NCBI GenBank assembly: GCA_028583415.1
Contig: CM053266.1
Coordinates: forward strand, 30,352,771-30,416,770
Source: Protea cynaroides
Taxonomy: Eukaryota > Streptophyta > Magnoliopsida > Proteales > Proteaceae
DNA length: 64,000 bases
Reading direction: 5' to 3'
Position numbers and translations under genes: made by a program. Below, piece after piece: positions 37,476-49,500 of this stretch. The notes below the pieces were generated by a model. The model saw nothing but the letters and a program-made list of their open reading frames with translations, had not been told where the DNA came from and did not search any database. Position 1 is the stretch's first letter, and each line of letters begins with the position of its first letter.

Positions 37476-40400
37476 CAAGCATAATCTACTACCCAATGCC
37501 AGAAAGCTTGTAAGCTTATAACCTGTAACAAGCATATCCAAGGAGAGGTACCTTCTGGCAAAAGCTTGTAAGCACCAGTTGCCAATTCCTTGAGATTTAC
37601 AAGGACCACAGCATTTGCCAATGGCTTTGTTAGCTGCTCTGAAAGACGAGTCAAAACCCCCATACTAACATCGATCAACCTCTTGAGAGCTAGCCGCTGT
37701 TCATTGAACAAAATAATATTCCAATCATCCCCAAATTTTGATAAACTCCCCACACGTTGCAGGGTAAAACTAGTTAAAATAGAACATAAACAATAAAAAG
37801 TAGAAAATATTAAAAAAATTTAAAAATTAAAATATAAAAATATTAAAACAAAAATTATGGGGAATACAATGGGGTAAAATTCATTTTGGACTTTGGATAT
37901 GAGACAGAAGTAGGAAATAGTAAGGTCCTTACAGCTTTGCTATCTTCCACCGGAGGAAGCTCTCTCAAAAGAATCGAGTCCACGGTTGCCAGATCCTGCA
38001 ATCCGTATTGGAGTTTGTTGATAAAACATAACGAATATATCCAATTACTTAAATTAACTCAAAATTTTGACAAAAATGAGTAAGGGAATACTTTGAATGG
38101 CATGCCAACCACGAGCTTTGCTGCAAGTGATTTGTAGAAGACTTCAGGTGACTGACAACAGAACCATGTCAGACAAGGAATACAATAAAAAACGGGGAGG
38201 GGTGCAGACTCTATTAAATACTAACAGTCATCAGAATTGAGACCTCAAGTTAAAAAAATTAAATTTTGGCCCTTGATACCAATATATGAAGTCGGCAAAA
38301 GAATATGATTGTCTAAACCAGCCGGCAGAGTTAAGAAATTAGGAAAACTCTTAACATATCATGCACAAATGTGTCATCTGGACTGACTTTGCCTTGTCAA
38401 TAACACAGTATTGAACTTTAAAATGGTAGCAGAAATCCCTGTACAGTTGACCTATTGGTCAAACCCAAAATGATGCACAACATACTTAGGATTTTGTCTC
38501 TTATAATCATGTTTCTGTGTCATTAATGGCCAAACATTTCATGACTCACTTCAGATTAATGTTTGAATGAATTGACAATAGTAAAAAAACAGATACCAAT
38601 TGTATGCAAGAAGAATCAGTGAAGAAGAAGAAATTAGAATATTAGAATGTGAAAATGATGCCAAAGATCACCTTCAGCTGATCCAGGGATACAGACATGA
38701 GAACAGATCCATCACGATGAAGCACCCCTCTGTAATCCACCTCTTCACCCTGTATTCAGATAAAATATTATAACTGGGTTCCAAACATGTAATCCACAAA
38801 GGGTAATTGTACTTGACCGATAAAAAGAACAGACCTCCTTCTGAACAGGCAATTGACCAGTTCGACGCTGGAAATCAAAATAGTATCTGTGTTTCTCTTC
38901 AAATGGTACCTGACAAAACAAGAACTTTAGACACAGGTAACAATGTTTCTAAAAAAAGATTGGAATCTTAAGCATAAAATAATTTCCAAGACAGAGCATA
39001 GAGTCTGTAGATTATATAACCCTTCTATTTTGGCACAAAAATCATAGAACCTTACCACCCCTAGCTGAAGTTCTGATGCTTTCATACCAAGGTTTGCCAA
39101 TCTTCTGCAAGGATCTATCTCTTCCTCTGGTGGTTCTGTGAGGGAAACCCTGATGGTATCTCCCAAACCATCCTGTATAACAAAAAAGATTCCTCAGTCT
39201 ACTGTCATTCATCATAGCTCTTCACATTAAATAATTTGTTAGTTTCTTTAAAATATTTATATCAAGAATGAAGCTGGGATTTCAAGGACATTTATATGAA
39301 CATAACATGTTATATGAATCACAACTGCAACCTAGTGACAACAGATTACCAACCAATAACCACTATATTATCTAGATGACAGTAGAAAGCATTCCAACAT
39401 ACCAAGATAATCCCAAAAAGTTCTCCATTGGTTGGAATGAAAAAAGAAAGCAAGCAAGAAAGAAACAATAAAATACCTGAAGAAGTGTCCCAATGCCAAT
39501 TGCAGATTTCATCCGTCCATCTTCACCTTCACCAGCTTCTGTAACACCCAAGTGAAGAGGATAATCCCACCCTTGGACATACATTTCTGCTACAAGTAGG
39601 CGGTATGCTTGGACCATGATAACCGGGTTACTTGCTTTCATAGAAAATACAAAATTATGATAGTCCAATTTCCGGCAAATCCTTGCAAATTCAAATGCAG
39701 ATTCAACCTATTTCAAGTCATTGTCAGCGACCAGGACCAAATTTGAAACAGCTGGAGAGAAAAAAGCACAAGTCTTAAAGGGTGATAGAACATAGCCATT
39801 TACCATTCCCCTGGGAGAATCACCATAGTAGCTCATGATACGGTCAGAAAGGCTTCCATGATTTGTTCCAATTCGCATTGCCCTTCCATACTTCTTACAC
39901 TTCTCAACTAATGGAGTGAAGACCTGGCATAATACCAGAAAGCTATTAAACCATGTGGCAATAAGATACTTACATACAATGCTCTCATTGAGAAAACAAA
40001 TTAACACTGTTTATATACATCCTTGTGTGCAAATTCTAGGCTTGAACCATCTCACTTTATGAGTTGCAGAGTATTAAGAGGAAATCAGTAAATATTTAAG
40101 ACCTGGATGGAATACCCTACATTAGTAGAAGTAAGCTGCTGAGTTAGCCTAGCCTACCCTACTATGGTATAGTATAACATAATAGGCGAGCGAGTTAGCG
40201 ACAAGACCAGTGATAATGAAAAAATTTCAGGCTCCTCCAAGAAAGTACCTAAAATGGATTTTACAAGCTTCCGACAAGAAACAGATAAATATTATTGTGC
40301 TCCTATTCATCTCCTGGCATAAAATATCCATGCTACCGTACTGCACAAAGGTATCATCATAACCTAGAAAAAAAAATCCTAAATTGGAAGTAAGGGTATC

Positions 40401-42904
40401 TATCCTATTGATTAATAAATAATAATTAATATGGATTCTTTCCATAACATATGAATGCCACCTGAGGCCAGTTGCTGCGGGAGATATTACATCTTTTACA
40501 GCATATATACATGTTTTTTTGGCATAAAATTTTGTGAAATAAGATATTAAGTGAATTCAAAACTGCAGGGAGAAAGATGACCTTTTCAATATGCTCAAGC
40601 TCCTTTTGGTAGTCCTCTTCTGTGTACTCTAGCTTCTCAAACTGGGCTCGCCTATCAGCTGAAAGCAAGTGTCTCAGCATTCAAAAAAAGCCAGCCAATC
40701 ACATAAAATATTATATTCAGAAATGTAAATATGATGGAAGGTAAACCAGTTACCGAAATTCCCTGGGTTGACACGGATCTTGTCAAAACATTCAGCAACT
40801 CTCAATGCAACAGCAGGTGCAAAATGAATATCAGCTACCAGAGGAATATTGTAGCTGGATAAACAAATACATTAGTGCTGTAATCCTATATAATATGGCT
40901 TTTAAGTCCACATTCCACAAAAGTCCCAAATTTCAATTCCAATATGCATTACTCACTTCTTTTGAACAAGAGTGTTCTTTATTTCAAAACAAGCATCCGC
41001 TTCTTTCCTCCCTTGAACTGTTATCCGAACAATATCTGCTCCCTTGTCAGCTATTCTCATCACCTACCAATTTAACTTTTTAGTCATTAGGATTTAAAAT
41101 GCACAAAACAAAAACCAAGAATAAAATGCTTGTACAGTCCAAAAGGAAATCAAAGCCATCTTCCATGTTGTCCACATTATTTTGCACCTGTAGATCAGCA
41201 GAGGTTTCATTGGCTGCAAACACCATTAAGTGCTGTTCCTTAATTCTGGGGCAGCTGCAATTTCAAATCAGAACTGACCATGGGAATCCCTCCACTACAA
41301 GTCTGATATTGGTTTTATTCATAACCCAATTCCAGTGATGAAGCACCAGATTAACCTATCAGCTCTTGAAAATTAATCACATTATTGTTGGGTGTAGCAA
41401 AAATACCAGATAAAAGGAAATCCACAGAATATTAGTGTCCAATAGGATTTTAACAATTATAGGAGTTGGCTGTCCATAGAATGTCCATTAGAACTTTAAT
41501 GTAGATTATGAACAGAGATTCACTGCTAAAGATCCATTTCTCACACTTCAAACAAAGAAAAAAGATAAGGATGAGGGGAACGTTACCCACGTACAACATA
41601 GGGCAGTGACAGACCACTAAGGCTGAGGGCATCTGGTTAAAATTGAAGGCTCCAGAAGGGAAAAAAAAAAAAAAAGGGGGGGGCAAGAAAAGGGGCTCTT
41701 TGCCGAGGTACAGTTTGAGGATATGAAAGGAACAATGTTTTAAATTTGGAGATTTGGAATTTCATTTCCATGATGGGAATTTCAGAGTTTCAGCTTTCAA
41801 CCAATATTGACCAAATCTTCTTCAAAGCTCCAGCTCCTGTATAATTTTCAATTGAAATATTGAAGATCTAACATTTTGGAATTCATTTCAAGTTTGACTA
41901 TGACCCAAATGGTTCCAGAACTCAAACTGACACTTTTGGGAAGGCATATGCATTAATGGAAAATATGACCCTGGTTAGTATGAAATGGTGACATGTCTCA
42001 TTTGGCCAACCCCAAATTAGAGGTGAAAATTGACAAAAGGGAGGTACCTTAAGTGATTATTTTAAGTACCTAGGCTCAATCATAAATAAATAAAATGTGA
42101 AATAGAGGATGATGTTTTACAAAAAACTAAAATAGGATGGATGAAGTGGAGAGGTGCGTCTGAAGTGCTGTATGATCCGCGTATTCCTTTAAAACTTAAA
42201 GAAAATTTTTATAGGACCGTCATTCAACCAACTGTGATGTTTGGTGTAGAATGTTGGGCAGATAAAAAGCATCATATTGATAAACTTAGAGTAACTTGAG
42301 ATGAGAATGTTGAGATGGATGTGTGGCAAAACTATGAAGGATAAGACAAGGAATGATCGTATTAAAGCTGATTTGGGAGTAGTCAATACATGATAAGCTA
42401 TGAGAAAGTTGTTTGAGATGGTATGGTTATGTTAAACGGAGGCCTTTAGATGCTCCAGTGTGGAGGAGTTTTTTATTCAGATCGAAGAATCTAAAAGAAC
42501 TAGATGCAGACCTAAGATGACTCTAGGTGAGGTGGTGAGGAAAGATACACATAACTTAGACTTTGTTTCAAGTATGATCTCGAATAGAGGTGATTGGAGG
42601 CAAGAATCCATGTATCCAGCCCCATTTAGTTAGGATAAGATTGTGTTGTTGTTGTTGTATTCAATCTGGATGTACCTAAAATAATGGGTTTTGGTTAAAA
42701 CATCAAATTTCACAAACCAGGTTTGAAAGCTCCCCCTTTCAAGTTTCAAGTAGACTGCGTGTATGTTGGGGGAAGCTTCCCACACCTCTGCTTCTCAGAT
42801 TCTGAGAAGCCAGCTTCTCCAAAGATGAAGCTCTAAATGCAGGTCCAATGAAGTTTCTGGAATCTTTAGTGCAAAAAGCTGAGAAGCCCAGACATCCCCC
42901 CCCC

Positions 42905-42939
<35 letters not shown>

Positions 42940-45900
42940 AGCCTGCACTTCTGCTTCTCATGTATAATTGGACGTGAAAAATGATCCCAAGTGTGCCCTA
43001 AACAAAATGAGGGCCTTATCACTTGATCAGTGTTGCACTAAGAATATAATAAGATAGAAACGGCATAAGGACTTGAGAGTGGATTAACCTGTTCAACTGT
43101 TGCAGCAACATCCTTTGTGTCAGTTGTCGTCATAGTCTGAATTCTTATAGGGTGTTCACTACCAAGAGCAACATTTCCAACCATAACTGTGCAGGTTTTC
43201 CTCCTAACAGTTTTGTGTATTGATTCACAATACTTTTGCCTGGGAACTTCATTCAGCCAACAAAAAGAAAATCAGATAAATACTAAGGCCCAGGAAGCAG
43301 ACAAGCCCCCCTGCCAACCACATTTTCTCTTGTAGAAAAAGAATTCAAAATTAGTCTCTAACAATATCATAGAAAAAAAGGATTAAAACTAGCTAACTTT
43401 ATAGTAATCCTAAAATAAGTTAAAACCACCATAAACAAACTGCTGTTTGATACCTTAAAATCCTTTTACAGAAGCAATTCACAGACAGAACCAGAACATG
43501 TGAACATGATTTCTAATTTTCAATAGAAAACAAGTATAGAAAAACTCAATAACCTGCTGCAAATATCATGTAACTCACTAAATAATATATTGTTAAATTG
43601 ATAACAAGAAGAATATTCATCAAAATCCTTCATAATAGACTTGGAGATTTGTTCGAGTTGACTACACGCCTAAGCATGAACCAAGTTGTCCTGGTAACTC
43701 CTGCTTAAGACTTGGCTGAGTCAACTCATTGAGTTGGTAACACGTTTTGCTATATGTTAAGAGTAAAATGGGAAACACTTAGTTACCTAAGGGGTACCCT
43801 ACAACTCCCAAAATACTCACCACTCATTCTCAAGACTCAAGCTCCACAGAGAGAAAAGAATAAACGGGCTCTCCAAACTCTCATATCAATAATCGAATAG
43901 GTTATCTAGTTTTTTGAGAGAAAACTAGGCTACCTAGTTATGGTGCTCTCTCTGTGTTGTCCTGTATATTAATTCTATTTAATTCCTTTACTTCGACTCT
44001 TCAAACTAGAAATATTTTTCTGTCTTTCAGGGATAGGGTCAATAATCATTTTTCTTTGGGTTATGCCAGTTTTTTTTCTTTGTATTTGATAAATAAATTT
44101 GAAAAATAACAGACAAAAGCATAACCTTTTTTTATTTTTATTTCTTCCGAAGTAGCAATAGTAAGACTTACTCTTAGGTAGTTAGGTGCCTAATACCAGA
44201 TTTAAACAATGATGATGTTTGTATAGAATGCACGAATTTACTAAAAACATGAACTATCCTCGATCAATATTTGTACAAGGCTTTTTTTTTTTTTTTTTTT
44301 GTCCATCTTATATAGACTGTAAGAAAAAACTTCCCAAAGTCTGCAAGCTATGATCAAAATAACTTTCACAGAATTTCCTGGTGTTCTCAAGGTCGTAAAG
44401 AACACATGCTGACGAGGATTCTGTTCAAAATACTTCAGCGAAGTGAAGGAAAGAAACCTTTTTTCACCACCTCTTTCCCCGTTCATAACTCTTAGACCAG
44501 GCAAGCACCACATAGTTGTAACTATAACGTATGTAAGTCGGGTGGCCCACATGCCACCTGGCCCCACCTAAGTTGGATGATTAACATTAGGATCCTGTGA
44601 CATGTGGCACCCAGATCACCATCGATCCTTTATGGGAGGAGACGATTGATCTATATAATCCAAGGGTGGGGTCCTGTGTACACTTAAGCAATTGAAAATT
44701 TCCATTAGGTTTTCTTGGTCTGAGAATAAGGAGTACACAGAAACCCTATCCCCTTCTTCTCTATCTTCTTCATTTGCATACACAGGAGAAGAGGCAAAGA
44801 AACTGTTGCAAGTTGGATCAGAGATGGCGGTGAACGGTCAAGTAATGGGAGGTACTTATGATTTTCCGCATTTAGCTTTACCTCTATTAGACATGGGATT
44901 TCTTGTATTTTGGTATCAGAGCATCAATTGCCTTCATGTAGTCAATGACCTTTTTACACTCCCTGTTTGAATGGTCAGAGATACTTTATCTCCTTCATAG
45001 ACGACCACTCACGATTCATGTATCTCTATCTTCTAGTTCATAAAGATGAAGCATTAGATGCTTTTAAGAACTTCAAGATAGAAGTAGAGAAACAAACTGG
45101 AAAGGTGATCAAGATCGTGAGATCAGATAGAGGTGGTGAATATTATGGTAGAACCACAGAACAAGGTCAAAGACCTGGTCCGTTTGTACGATATCTTCAA
45201 GAGCAAGGTATTATAGCCCAATATACCATGCCTGGATCTCCGGATCAAAATGGCATTGGTGAATATTATGGTAGAACCACAGAACAAGGTCAAAGACCTG
45301 GTCCGTTTGCATGATATCTTCAAGAGCAAGGTATTATAGCCCAATATACCATGCCTGGATCTCCGGATCAAAATGGTGTTGCTGAAAGAAGAAATCGTAC
45401 ATTATTGGACATGGTCAGAAGTATGATAAGCAATTCATGTTTGCCTCTGAAGTTGTGGAGTGAAGCTCTAAAGACTGTGGTATATATCTTGAACAGGGTA
45501 CCATCCAAGTCGGTTCCTAAGACTCCTTTTGAGTTGTGGAATGGATGGAAACCCAGTTTGAAGCATACTCGCATATGGGGCTGTAAAGCTGAAATAAGAG
45601 TCTATAATCCACACCTTCAGAAGCTAGACCCTAGAACTGTCAGTGGATATTTCATTGGCTATTCTGAAAGATCTAAGGGTTACAAGTTTTACTGTCCCTC
45701 ATATACCCTTACCATTGTAGAGTCGAAAGTTGCTAAATTTCTAGAGGATGGCGACAACAGTGGGAGTATACAAGGTCGAAACATTGAGTTCCATGAACAA
45801 GATGTCTCGATAATCCCTTCCACATCTAGTGGTCAGGGTTTTATCCCTTTACCAGTGGTACCTGTGGTTCATGAGCAACCACAAGCTCATAATGAATTAC

Positions 45901-48700
45901 TACATCAAGATGTACCACATCAAGATACACCACATCAAGAGCCAGTTGTCAATGAACCTATTGTTCCTGAGCCACAAGTTTTGAGAAGGTCCTCTAGAGA
46001 AAGAAAGTCGGCAATTTCTTCAGATTATCAGGTATATCTCCTAGACTGTGGAAATGATATTGGAATAAATGAAGATCCAACGTCATTTGCACAGGCTGTT
46101 CATAGCAAAGATTCCATTTTTATGGTATGATGCCATGAAGGAAGAAATGGAATCCATGTCAAAGAATCAAGTGTGGGAACTTGTAGAATTACCTAAGGGC
46201 ACCTCCCCTGTGGGGTGTAAGTGGGTCTTCAAGACCAAAACTGACTCACACGGTAACATCGAAAGATACAAGGCCCGACTGGTGGCAAAAGGTTTTAATC
46301 AAAAGGCTGAAATTGATTATAAAGAAACCTTTTCTCTGGTATCTAGGAAAGATTCTTTGAGAATCATCATGGCACTGGTGGCTCACTATGATCTTGAGTT
46401 GCACCAAATGGATGTCAAGACGGCTTTTCTAAATGGTAATTTAGAGGAGGAGGTATACATGGATCAACTTGAAGGTTTTTACTTCGGATAAAGGTGATCA
46501 TCTAGTATGCAAGCTTAAGAGATCCATATATGGATTGAAACAAGCTTCCCGATATTGGTATTTGAAATTTGATAGCACGATTACTTCCTACGGTTTTGTG
46601 GAGAATCGAGCTGATCAATGCATTTACATAAAGATCAAGGGAACTAGTTTCACCATACTAGTGTTATATATGGATGGCACTCTTATAGCTAGCAATGATC
46701 TAGGGATGCTACACGAGACTAAATATTTCTTGACCCAAAACTTTGACATAAATGATATGGGTGAAGCCTCCAATGTCTTAGGCATAGAGATTCACATGGA
46801 CAGGTTTCTTAAGACCTTAGAACTGTCCTAGAAGGGTTATATTGACAAAATTTTGGAACGGTTCAAGATGAAGCAATATTCATCAAGTGTAGCATCTCTT
46901 GCTAAAGGCGACAGACTTAGTCTGGAGCAATGTCCGAAGACCAATTTGAAATAGCAGACAATGCAAAATATCCCTTATGCATCGGTAGTAAGCAATTTGA
47001 TGAATGTTCAGGTCTGTACCAAACCAGACATCTCATATTCAGTGGGCGTATTAGGTAGGTTTCGAAAGAACCCTGGTTTGCCACATTGGACAATAGCAAA
47101 GAAAGTACTGAGGTACCTACAAGGCATCAAGGATCACATGCTCATATATAGACATGTTGATGTTTTGAAGCTAATCAGTTACTCAGATTTAGATTTTGCT
47201 AAATGTGGAGATACAAGGAAGTATACTTCTGGCTTCATTTTTTGTTTGTTAGAGGAGTAGTGTCTTGGCGCAGCGTAAAGCAACCTAAGACAGCTTCTTC
47301 TATTATTGAAGCGGAAGTGGTGGCATGCTATAAAGCAATTTCTCAGGCATTATGGTTGAGGCAGTTTATCACAGTTTTGAGGTCATAAGTTTTATTGAAA
47401 GACCTATAAGGATCTACTGTGACAATACTGCAACAGTACGTCTCTCTAACAATACATGCTCAGTGAGTCGCTGCCGACACATTGAGATAAAGTATTTTGT
47501 TGTTAAAGAAGACATTCGAGATCGTTGCGTTCAGATAGAACATATTGACACTGATGATGTGATAGTTGATCCTTTCACTAAAGGGCTCCCGCCCAAGGTG
47601 TATGTAGTTCACGTGGATCATAATGGATTATGTAAATCATTAAGTTTTTTGAATGTTTTATTATGATATTGCAATATAAAGTTTTGACGACTCGAAAGAA
47701 AGTTATTTTCTGTCATTTATTTTGTTGTATACATAAAATTCTGTAATGACAGATGCCTATAAAGTTTTCTAAGCAATAAAGTTTGACCCTTGAATTGATT
47801 ATTGAATTGATTCTATAAAGTAGGGTAGTCACAATTGAGGTTTATCGTAAAATAAACAATCTATTGTAATACATTGAAGGAAATGTTTCCATAGTACTCT
47901 AATACTGGGACATGCACCGCCATGATTCATGTTTTGGGAGTTTCATTATGAACATAAAGAACAAGTCCATAAAGAAGGATCCGAAAATTATTGTATGGTC
48001 ATACATCATGTTAATAACCATAAAATGGCTTGCCATGTGGCAATATGGGCCAAGTGGGAGAATGTAAGTCGGGTGGCCCACATATCACCTGACCCCACCT
48101 AAGTTGGATGATTAACATTAGGATCCTGTGACATGTGGCACCTAGATCACCATCGATCCTTTATGGGAGGAGACGATTGATCTATATAATCCAAGAGTGG
48201 GGTCCTATGTACACTTATGCAATTGAAAATTTCCATTAGGTTTTCTTGGTCTAAGAATAAGGTGTACACAGAAACCCTATCCCCTTCTTCTCTATCTTCT
48301 TCATTTGCATACACAGGAGAAGAGGCAAAGAAACTGTTGCAGGTTGGATCAGAGATGGCGGTGAACGGTCAAGTAATGGGAGGTACTTATGATTTTTTGC
48401 ATTTAGCTTTACCTCTATTAGACATGGGATTTCTTGTAACGTACTCATATACGATTAAGAATATTTTTCTTAGTTGAAGTAGTAGATGATACCTAAGAGG
48501 GGGCTTCCTTCTGATGCAGGATGCATTTCAGCAATTTCCGGGCCAGAGTTGGAGTTTCTGATCACCAATACCTTCGTCCTCAGAGATTTGACTCTCCGCA
48601 AGTCAGAAACCTTCATGAAGTTCATACTTTTTGTAAAGCTCAAACCATGATCCCTGGTTTTGAATCCAGAAACAGCAGTAGGGACTGCTCCAGTTGCCAT
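35343..48700 (-). CDS. HDS: HDS: 4-hydroxy-3-methylbut-2-enyl diphosphate synthase, plastid (19 exons)
   Basis: Exons from the 5' end: 48493-48700, 43089-43246, 40957-41063, 40754-40854, 40582-40658, 39804-39923, 39477-39707, 39056-39172, 38835-38909, 38672-38749, 38092-38151, 37933-37995, 37552-37696, 37243-37381, 36998-37075, 36761-36920, 36560-36658, 36372-36476, 35343-35444. They total 2223 bases, 740 residues, the length of plant HDS, with GT-AG junctions and matching phases. HDS (GcpE/IspG) reduces MEcPP to HMBPP, the penultimate step of the plastid MEP isoprenoid pathway, using a [4Fe-4S] cluster. Visible are a Ser/Arg-rich transit peptide (from [12 protein letters not shown]), the TIM-barrel part ([46 protein letters not shown]), the plant-specific insert in the middle, and the cluster domain with [13 protein letters not shown] and [20 protein letters not shown]. 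The start at 48700 is the first ATG before the transit peptide. Exon 2 uses the acceptor at 43247, which restores L-V-P-R-Q-K-Y. Introns 1, 2 and 18 contain transposons, and the gene looks intact. Confidence 0.96.
35643..35938. mobile_element. Tourist-like MITE (PIF/Harbinger type) in HDS last intron
   Basis: Terminal inverted repeats GGATCCATCTGGTTGCAA and, reverse-complemented at the right end, GGTTCTGTCTGGTTGCAA. It is flanked by TAA on both sides (35640-35642 and 35939-35941), the 3-bp target typical of Tourist elements. 296 bases, no coding. It shares its interior with 58900-59228. Confidence 0.8.
37412..37473. repeat. (AT)n microsatellite in an HDS intron
   Basis: About 31 AT repeats between HDS exons 13 and 14, ending about 30 bases from the exon-14 acceptor. 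Confidence 0.96.
42059..42661 (+). mobile_element. RTE-type LINE 3' fragment in HDS intron 2
   Basis: Broken frames read [10 protein letters not shown], then [40 protein letters not shown] and [12 protein letters not shown], the conserved C-terminal part of plant RTE LINE proteins. It ends in (TTG)n at about 42645-42658, a typical RTE 3' tail. It is 5'-truncated and in the opposite orientation to HDS. Confidence 0.8.
44532..44907 (+). repeat. 5' LTR of the copia element
   Basis: Starts TGTAAGTCGGGTGGCC and ends GGGATTTCTTGTA. A possible TATA motif is CTATATAAT near 44652. Confidence 0.93.
44967..47666 (+). pseudogene. Copia pol remnant: integrase, reverse transcriptase, RNase H
   Basis: The integrase core comes first ([46 protein letters not shown]), in one frame but stopped at 45315-45317 inside a duplicated segment. 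A frameshift near 46117 leads into reverse transcriptase ([41 protein letters not shown]), with another shift near 46480 ([14 protein letters not shown]). The catalytic box that normally reads YVDD is YMDG. RNase H follows in three frames between about 46961 and 47666 ([43 protein letters not shown]). No functional polyprotein can be made. Confidence 0.92.
48063..48438 (+). repeat. 3' LTR of the copia element
   Basis: Copy of the left LTR, preceded by the polypurine tract and followed by ACGTA. Its right end lies only about 50 bases from the donor side of HDS exon 1. Confidence 0.93.
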
Positions 48701-49500
48701 ATCCGTGAAGCTCAATTCTCAACTTTACATGTCCAAAAGACCATAAGCAAGTACTTCAGGTTCAGAAATTAATAAAATTATGCATATAAAATCTTATTAC
48801 TCCATTAAATATCAAATGGTTTAAAATTAGACAGGAAATTGCAGAAAAATGTGCTCGGAACTTCTACACCAGCGACTTTTGAGAAATCTGAGGTCAGAAA
48901 AGGGTGAAATCAACTCTTTTGAATCATATAAATCATTTCACAACCCAAAAAGAAAAGCTTCCAAGAGAATCAACGGGGCAAAGCCCCCAAACCCCCAAAA
49001 TCTCCCGCGGAAAAGATTCAAAAAACGCTTCAGCTGCGAAGAAATCAAAACATGTGAAGTACCACCCTTCAAAACCATCCCAAAAGATTTAACTAGCTAA
49101 AAACGATAGCAAATCTTCAGAAGCTTGGGTGTTTCAGGGAACACCACTAGAACTGAAAATGAAACCAGTAACAGTGTACAAACAAAAATCTTTAAAGATA
49201 TACAAATCTCCTTCTTCAGTTACCTCAGTTGATGAAACCTCGCGCTAAAGAAAGAGTAAAAAGAGTAGAATTCTCAACAGGGAAGGCTCTGGAGAATCAA
49301 GTCTTGGCGGATGGAGTTTCAGAAATTCAGATTCCTCAATAAAACTATCCAGAAAAATTGGGTGGAAATTTTTCTGGCTTTTATCGTTGATAATGACTGA
49401 AACCAAAGCTAACGCTATACGAGAATGGCGGGTAGGATTTAGAAGACGACAACCATGAACCAACACTGAAAGAAGACAAAATTAATGGGGGTAACGTAAT
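48701..49500 (-). promoter_or_regulatory. HDS leader and promoter region
   Basis: Reading leftward, CTGAG|GTAACTGAAG near 49223-49232 looks like a splice donor, and ACATGTAAAG|TTGAG about 20 bases before the start codon could be its acceptor, suggesting a 5'-UTR intron. This is inference from splice motifs only. No TATA box was assigned. Confidence 0.3.

Larger units (their letters stand above)
44532..48438 (+). mobile_element. Decayed Ty1/copia retrotransposon in HDS intron 1
   Basis: LTRs at 44532-44907 and 48063-48438 are both 376 bases and differ at about a dozen positions by eye. The 5-bp target duplication ACGTA flanks it exactly (44527-44531, 48439-48443). The primer-binding site TGGTATCAGAGC is at 44911-44922, and a polypurine tract AAGTGGGAGAA ends at 48062. 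LTRs begin TG but end TA rather than CA. The interior starts directly within the integrase core. Gag, protease and the integrase zinc-binding region are missing, and the rest of pol is broken. The element runs opposite to HDS and accounts for about three quarters of intron 1. Confidence 0.95.

Noticed and set aside
43239..43246. Alternative HDS exon 2 acceptor at CCCAG|GCAAAAG
   Set aside because: It breaks the frame with exon 1. The acceptor eight bases upstream gives L-V-P-R-Q-K-Y, as in plant HDS.
44692..44970. 92-codon frame in the copia LTR, repeated at 48217-48477
   Set aside because: It lies in both LTRs and runs over the primer-binding site. It is not a conserved copia protein.
45123..45371. 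Minus-strand frame with an internal protein repeat
   Set aside because: It is the antisense shadow of the duplicated integrase segment.
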